Of a stretch of DNA of 8,795 nt, positions 5,327-8,795 are shown one piece after another. The translations under genes and the position numbers were made by a program. The stretch's first letter is position 1; every line of letters starts with the position of its first letter. Source of the DNA: Kordiimonadaceae bacterium (lineage in GTDB: Bacteria > Pseudomonadota > Alphaproteobacteria > Sphingomonadales > Kordiimonadaceae); the NCBI GenBank assembly GCA_014238195.1, contig JABABO010000208.1, positions 1-8,795 on the forward strand, written 5' to 3'. The notes beneath the pieces were generated by a model. The model was not told the origin of the DNA and ran no database searches. It was given only the letters and a program-made list of their open reading frames with translations.

Positions 5327-7033
5327 GTGTCTCCTAATTCTAACGCTCTTGATAAAAAATGCGATTTGGCTATTCGGTTTGAAACAAATGGATATGCTGT
5401 ATCGGGGGATACATTGCATGGGCGCCAAATGGCGGGCAATAACTTTCTGGAAGCCGCTGCAAAAGCAACCAATCCCGAAACGAATTTTCTATATTGTTAT
5501 AGTAAACACCCCAAGACATTGACCGATTTCAATAAGCTTATTGCTCAGTTTTCCCCTAATCTAGAAGGCCGGCACTGCAGTTTGCTGAGCAATCAGAAGC
5601 TTGCCGGCGCGTCTATGGTTTACCTTCCTGACCCTAACTTAGCGGAACATGCTAACTATCGGCTGCACTCTGATGTATCGTCCTATAGCCTGTGCGGCGT
5701 GACCCACACCACTGCGACACATGCAGCTATGGGCATGTTGGCGAGTTTGGCGACAGCTCCTGTTATGCCTTGGGACGCTTTGATTTGCACCTCCCCTTCT
5801 GTACGGTCTACTGCGGAAACAATTCTTGCAGAACAACAGGACTATTTATCATGGCGTATGCAAAGCGATGTGAAGCCTTTCGCTTGTCAATTGCCGATCA
5901 TCCCGCTTGGAATTCATAATGATTACTATAATAATCTACCAGCGAAGAACCGCTCTCGTAAGGCGCTGAACATCAGACAGGAAGAAACGGTGTTTCTTTA
6001 TGTTGGGCGATTATCGCCTTGGGTGAAGGCTAATCCTTACCCCATGTATAAAGGCTTGCAAGATGCTGCTAAAAAAACTGGCAGGCCCATTCGTTTGATC
6101 GAGTGCGGCTGGTATGAAAATGATATGGGGCGCGATGCCATGGCTGAGGGGCGTAAATTGCTTATGCCAGATGTTCGGTACAGCCATGTTGATGGTCGTG
6201 ATTTTGTCGCCCGCGACAAAGCATGGGCGGCTGCTGATGTATTTGTATCCATGTCAGATAATGTTCAAGAAACATTTGGATTAACACCTGTCGAGGCCCA
6301 AGCCGCTGGGATGCCTGTGCTTATAACGGATTGGGATGGTTACAAAGACCTGATGACAGATGGTGCAGAAGGTTACCGTATTGAAACGTCTTTCACTGAT
6401 GATACAGACTCCACCGCATTTGCGTTTGAAACAGGGACATTACATTACGGTCATTACTGCGCAATGGCTTCCCAGCTTACATCCGTTAATGTGCCGCAGT
6501 TTACGGACCGCGCGGTGAAATTAATTCTTGATCCCGCTTTAAGAAAAGCCATGGGTATGAAAGGACGTAAAAACGCCCGTCAGCGCTTTGAATGGTTTGA
6601 TATTTTTAAGCAATATCAAAACTTGTGGGCTGAATTAACCGATATTCGCCGTCATGCAGCGAGCAATTCCGACCATCAAAAAATCGTCAAGGCTGCGCCA
6701 AAATGCTCGCCTGCAAGATTACCACCGTCGAAAGTGTTTAGCACATACCCAACACAGTTTATTACAAACGATAGCCATATTGCAGTCTTAGGTGACAATG
6801 CCCTAGAAAGTTTCAAGAAATTATCTGGGGTCAAACTTTTGACACTGAGCAACCTGCAACAGCCACCAGTTGAATTTATCTCAAAAATGTTTCAGTTTAT
6901 TCAAACTTCTGGGCCTGAACAATCACGCACGATTGTAGATATTGCGGCTGAGTCTGGGACAAGTGCGGTGCGCATTAAAATGATTATTGCCCAGTTAGCA
7001 AAAAAAGGACTTGTGTCAATCACCAACCCATAA
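5327..7033 (+). CDS. GT4-type glycosyltransferase with C-terminal winged-helix-like segment
   Basis: A 568-residue cytoplasmic retaining glycosyltransferase of the GT-B, family-4 type. An N-terminal segment GYAVSGDTLHGRQMAGNNF (22-40) fits the acceptor-side glycine-rich loop. PLGIHNDYY (193-201) begins the inter-domain region; FLYVGRLSPWVK (223-234) supplies the Arg228 and Lys234 usually contacting the donor phosphates; ETFGLTPVE (315-323) is the EX7E motif with Glu315 and Glu323. The sugar donor and acceptor cannot be read from sequence. The GT4 part ends near 440. A polar linker follows, then residues 528-568 (IVDIAAESGTSAVRIKMII...KKGLVSI) look like a small winged helix-turn-helix. That is unusual for a GT4 enzyme; family GT4 proteins are normally 350-450 residues. 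The gene starts with GTG and has its own likely promoter. It ends 153 bp before qmcA and may not share its transcript. The neighbours give no polysaccharide cluster context. Confidence 0.85.
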   Translation: MSPNSNALDKKCDLAIRFETNGYAVSGDTLHGRQMAGNNFLEAAAKATNPETNFLYCYSKHPKTLTDFNKLIAQFSPNLEGRHCSLLSNQKLAGASMVYLPDPNLAEHANYRLHSDVSSYSLCGVTHTTATHAAMGMLASLATAPVMPWDALICTSPSVRSTAETILAEQQDYLSWRMQSDVKPFACQLPIIPLGIHNDYYNNLPAKNRSRKALNIRQEETVFLYVGRLSPWVKANPYPMYKGLQDAAKKTGRPIRLIECGWYENDMGRDAMAEGRKLLMPDVRYSHVDGRDFVARDKAWAAADVFVSMSDNVQETFGLTPVEAQAAGMPVLITDWDGYKDLMTDGAEGYRIETSFTDDTDSTAFAFETGTLHYGHYCAMASQLTSVNVPQFTDRAVKLILDPALRKAMGMKGRKNARQRFEWFDIFKQYQNLWAELTDIRRHAASNSDHQKIVKAAPKCSPARLPPSKVFSTYPTQFITNDSHIAVLGDNALESFKKLSGVKLLTLSNLQQPPVEFISKMFQFIQTSGPEQSRTIVDIAAESGTSAVRIKMIIAQLAKKGLVSITNP

Positions 7034-7100
7034 AAGGCCCTGTCCAGTTTTTGTAAATCTTATGATTTTAGGGTGATGACAAATCCCAGAACTTGACCAG

Positions 7101-7134
7101 AATTTGAAGGGACCATCTGTTACCCCTTCAAATT
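7101..7134. promoter_or_regulatory. Perfect 11-bp inverted repeat AATTTGAAGGG / CCCTTCAAATT
   Basis: The arms are 7101-7111 and 7124-7134 with a 12-bp spacer. The right arm overlaps the putative -35 box of the qmcA-like gene. It is 68 bp after the glycosyltransferase stop. No T-run follows on either strand, so an intrinsic terminator is less likely than an operator, although a hairpin stabilising the upstream mRNA end is possible. Confidence 0.55.
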
Positions 7135-7155
7135 GCGACCACTTCGTCCTATATT
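7127..7155 (+). promoter_or_regulatory. Putative promoter of the qmcA-nfeD operon
   Basis: TTCAAA (7127-7132), a 17-bp spacer and TATATT (7150-7155) match the sigma70 consensus at 4/6 and 5/6. A start near 7162 would leave a leader of about 25 nt containing AAGGGA ahead of the ATG at 7187. Confidence 0.45.
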
Positions 7156-7186
7156 AGATACATTCATTGTATGAAAGGGAAGTTTC

Positions 7187-8149
7187 ATGGATTTAGGTGG
7201 TTTTTCGATATTTGCCATAACACTTGTCGTTATTGGTCTTCTTACGGTTTTTATGGGGGCCGTTGTTGTGCGGCAAGGCTTTGAGTATACAGTCGAACGT
7301 ATGGGTCGTTTCACGCGAACGCTTAGGCCTGGTTTTCATATTATCTTGCCATTCATCGACCGCATCGGTCACCGCCTTAACATGATGGAACGGGTGATGG
7401 ATGTGCCAAGTCAAGAAGTGATCACGCGCGATAATGCCATGGTCCGTGTCGACGGTGTGGTATTTTTTCAAATTTTAAACGCTGCTAAAGCAGGTTATGA
7501 AGTCAATGACCTTGAAAATGCAATCATGAACCTTACGACCACAAATTTGCGTACTGTGGTTGGGGGGATGGAGCTGGACGAACTTTTATCCCAGCGTGAT
7601 GAAATCAATGGCAAGCTTTTGATCGTGGTTGATCAAGCCACCAATCCGTGGGGTGTGAAAATTACTCGTATCGAAGTCAAAGATATTGAACCCCCGCGTG
7701 ATATTGTCGATGCGATGGCCCGGCAAATGAAGGCCGAGCGTGATAAGCGCGCCTCGATACTAGAGGCCGAAGGACAGCGCCAAAGTGAAATTTTACGGGC
7801 CGAAGGCGATAAAAAATCCGCAATTCTAGAGGCTGAAGGCCGCCGTGAAGCGGCATTCAGGGATGCTGAAGCCCGGGAGCGCGAAGCCGAAGCCGAAGCA
7901 AAAGCAACGCAATTGGTTTCCGAAGCCATCGCAAAAGGTGACCCACAAGCGATTAATTATTTTGTCGCGCAAAGCTATGTGGAAGCACTGGGTAAATTTG
8001 CCAATAGCCGTAATGAAAAACTTGTCTTTATGCCCCTTGAAGCCAGTAGTGTTATTGGCGCAATTGGCGGCATTAACGAGCTGGTAAAGGACCTGAACGG
8101 TAGCAAAAAACCAACAGAAACAGGCTCAGGTATTCCAACATCTGGCTAA
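7187..8149 (+). CDS. qmcA: SPFH/stomatin-prohibitin family membrane protein (QmcA/paraslipin-like)
   Basis: A 320-residue stomatin-like protein. Residues 7-28 form one N-terminal membrane segment. The SPFH domain follows (about 29-185): VVVRQGFEYTVERMGRF, LRPGFHIILPFID, VDVP-type MDVPSQEVITRDNA, DGVVFFQI, TTTNLRTVVGGMELDELLSQRDEIN and WGVKITRIEVKDIEPP are all hallmarks. Residues 180-245 are a charged coiled coil with three 11-residue repeats (ILEAEGQRQSE, ILRAEGDKKSA, ILEAEGRREAA at 191-223). A short Gly/Ala-rich hydrophobic segment, SVIGAIGGI, precedes a polar tail. The family forms large membrane-anchored oligomers linked to microdomains and, in E. coli QmcA, to membrane protein quality control with FtsH. 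It is followed 65 bp later by an nfeD-family gene, the conserved partner. The start has AAGGGA 6 nt upstream. The symbol is by family resemblance. Confidence 0.95.
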   Translation: MDLGGFSIFAITLVVIGLLTVFMGAVVVRQGFEYTVERMGRFTRTLRPGFHIILPFIDRIGHRLNMMERVMDVPSQEVITRDNAMVRVDGVVFFQILNAAKAGYEVNDLENAIMNLTTTNLRTVVGGMELDELLSQRDEINGKLLIVVDQATNPWGVKITRIEVKDIEPPRDIVDAMARQMKAERDKRASILEAEGQRQSEILRAEGDKKSAILEAEGRREAAFRDAEAREREAEAEAKATQLVSEAIAKGDPQAINYFVAQSYVEALGKFANSRNEKLVFMPLEASSVIGAIGGINELVKDLNGSKKPTETGSGIPTSG

Positions 8150-8174
8150 GCTAAAACTAACAGATATTGGCAAA

Positions 8175-8194
8175 ATTCTGAATTATTCTGAATT
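8175..8194 (+). repeat. Perfect tandem repeat of ATTCTGAATT (2 x 10 bp)
   Basis: Two adjacent identical 10-bp units lie in the qmcA-nfeD gap, ending 2 bp before the AAGGAAGGA ribosome site of nfeD. Each unit is near-palindromic (AATTcTGAATT-like). It looks like a recent small duplication or a spacer element. Confidence 0.6.
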
Positions 8195-8214
8195 ATAAGG
8201 AAGGATAAATTTTC

Positions 8215-8664
8215 ATGCAGGACATACTAGGCGACCTTTCTTTCACCTATTGGACATGGTTCATTGCCACACTGATCTTTCTGGGCCTTGAGATGATACT
8301 GCCTGGGATCGTTTTCTTGTGGTTGGCGATTGCGGCTGCTGTGGTGGGTGGTGTGGTGTTTCTGCTGAGCGATATGACTTGGGAAATGCAGATCACCCTT
8401 TTCACGATTTTTTCGATACTTTCTATTGTACTTGGGCGTAAGCATATTTCTGATCGCGGCGGTATTGAGACCGAAGAGGAAACCTTAAACAAGCGCGGAG
8501 AAGCGCTGATCGGTCGGACCGTTACGGTTGCTGTTGCGATACGTGATGGTTATGGCAAGGTTAAAGTCGGCGACACACTGTGGTCTGCCGCAGGAAGCGA
8601 CGCAGATGCGGGCGCACAAGTAAAGGTAACAGCTATTGACGGGAACACCCTAAGCGTCGAATAA
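8215..8664 (+). CDS. NfeD-family membrane protein (YbbJ/NfeD1b type), partner of QmcA
   Basis: A 149-residue protein with about three membrane segments (roughly 12-29, 32-52 and 56-74) followed by a soluble C-terminal OB-fold-like domain (about 97-149: LIGRTVTVAVAI, GYGKVKVGDTLWSA, VKVTAIDGNTLSVE). The LEMILPGIVFLW segment near residue 25 and the C-terminal GKVKVGDTLW motif are typical of short NfeD proteins, which lack the ClpP-like protease domain. In many bacteria this gene sits beside a stomatin gene and the proteins are thought to act together in the membrane, with the OB fold as a docking or assembly domain. Here it follows qmcA on the same strand with no terminator between them. AAGGA lies 9 nt before the ATG. 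A copy of the dispersed hairpin repeat begins 51 bp after the stop. E. coli ybbJ is the closest named relative I can suggest. Confidence 0.92.
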   Translation: MQDILGDLSFTYWTWFIATLIFLGLEMILPGIVFLWLAIAAAVVGGVVFLLSDMTWEMQITLFTIFSILSIVLGRKHISDRGGIETEEETLNKRGEALIGRTVTVAVAIRDGYGKVKVGDTLWSAAGSDADAGAQVKVTAIDGNTLSVE

Positions 8665-8714
8665 AACCGAATCTACACCCAATATACTTTACCCTGCGCC
8701 GCCAACGGACTATC

Positions 8715-8795
8715 CTATAGCCAATTGCGGTGAATTTTGATCACCTCATTTGGCTATAAGTATTTGTGTCGGTTCGACTTATCAATAAATAATGA
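8715..8795 (+). repeat. Dispersed hairpin repeat, copy 2 (match ends at 8793; may continue off the edge)
   Basis: This copy is 73/79 identical to 397-475 in the same orientation. Its hairpin is the better formed: 8716-8733 (TATAGCCAATTGCGGTGA) pairs with 8741-8758 at 16 of 18 positions around the loop ATTTTGA. The downstream TCGGTTCGACTTATCAATAA block is identical in both copies. It lies 51 bp after the nfeD-family stop, so both copies are found downstream of a + strand gene. The window ends within 2 bp of the end of the match, so the true 3' limit of the element is unknown. Confidence 0.85.

Noticed and set aside
7054..7069. AAATC-TTAT-GATTT hairpin after the glycosyltransferase stop as a terminator
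   Set aside because: The stem is only 5 A/T-rich pairs with a short following T-run of no strength; too weak to call.

Overview
The window is a stretch of ordinary bacterial chromosome of moderate GC, with tightly packed genes. The protein families suggest a proteobacterium, most likely a marine or aquatic alphaproteobacterium: a TPR-type sulfotransferase, a WS/DGAT acyltransferase, a GINLGIA-type SDR, a phosphotransferase of the kind often fused to class III aminotransferases, and a QmcA/NfeD pair. This placement is inferred from family resemblance only; there is no rRNA or other marker gene here. No CRISPR array, tRNA, rRNA, transposase, integrase or phage gene was seen.

Layout. (1) 1-366: the 3' end of a sulfotransferase on the + strand, cut by the window edge. 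(2) 517-2931, minus strand: a two-gene unit with a wax ester synthase/diacylglycerol acyltransferase (WS/DGAT) upstream and an alpha/beta hydrolase 39 bp downstream. (3) 2932-3342: a 411-bp divergent intergenic region with several inverted and direct repeats. (4) 3343-4143, plus: an SDR that resembles peroxisomal-type 2,4-dienoyl-CoA reductase. (5) 4163-5176, minus: a hydroxylysine-kinase-like phosphotransferase, convergent with the SDR across 19 bp. (6) 5327-7033, plus: a GT4 glycosyltransferase with an extra C-terminal winged-helix-like segment, divergent from the kinase. (7) 7187-8664, plus: a stomatin/prohibitin (QmcA-like) gene followed by its usual NfeD-family partner.

How the genes may work together. 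Regions 2 to 4 read as a small lipid locus. The WS/DGAT makes storage wax esters or triacylglycerol, the hydrolase could act on acyl esters, and the divergent SDR could help degrade unsaturated acyl-CoAs. QmcA and NfeD form a membrane-quality or microdomain pair. The sulfotransferase, kinase and glycosyltransferase have no visible pathway link to the rest.

The least ordinary signals are non-coding. A 79-bp repeat is present at both ends of the window (397-475 and 8715-8793, 73/79 identical). Each copy lies just downstream of a + strand gene and contains a long imperfect hairpin. There are also a perfect 11-bp inverted repeat over the likely qmcA promoter and a pair of AAACGCTT boxes 20 bp apart in the WS/DGAT-SDR divergent region. 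Among the proteins, the SDR has lost three of the four canonical SDR catalytic residues, the WS/DGAT carries a histone-H1-like Lys/Ala tail, and the glycosyltransferase ends in a possible helix-turn-helix. I did not find a clearly new multi-gene system.
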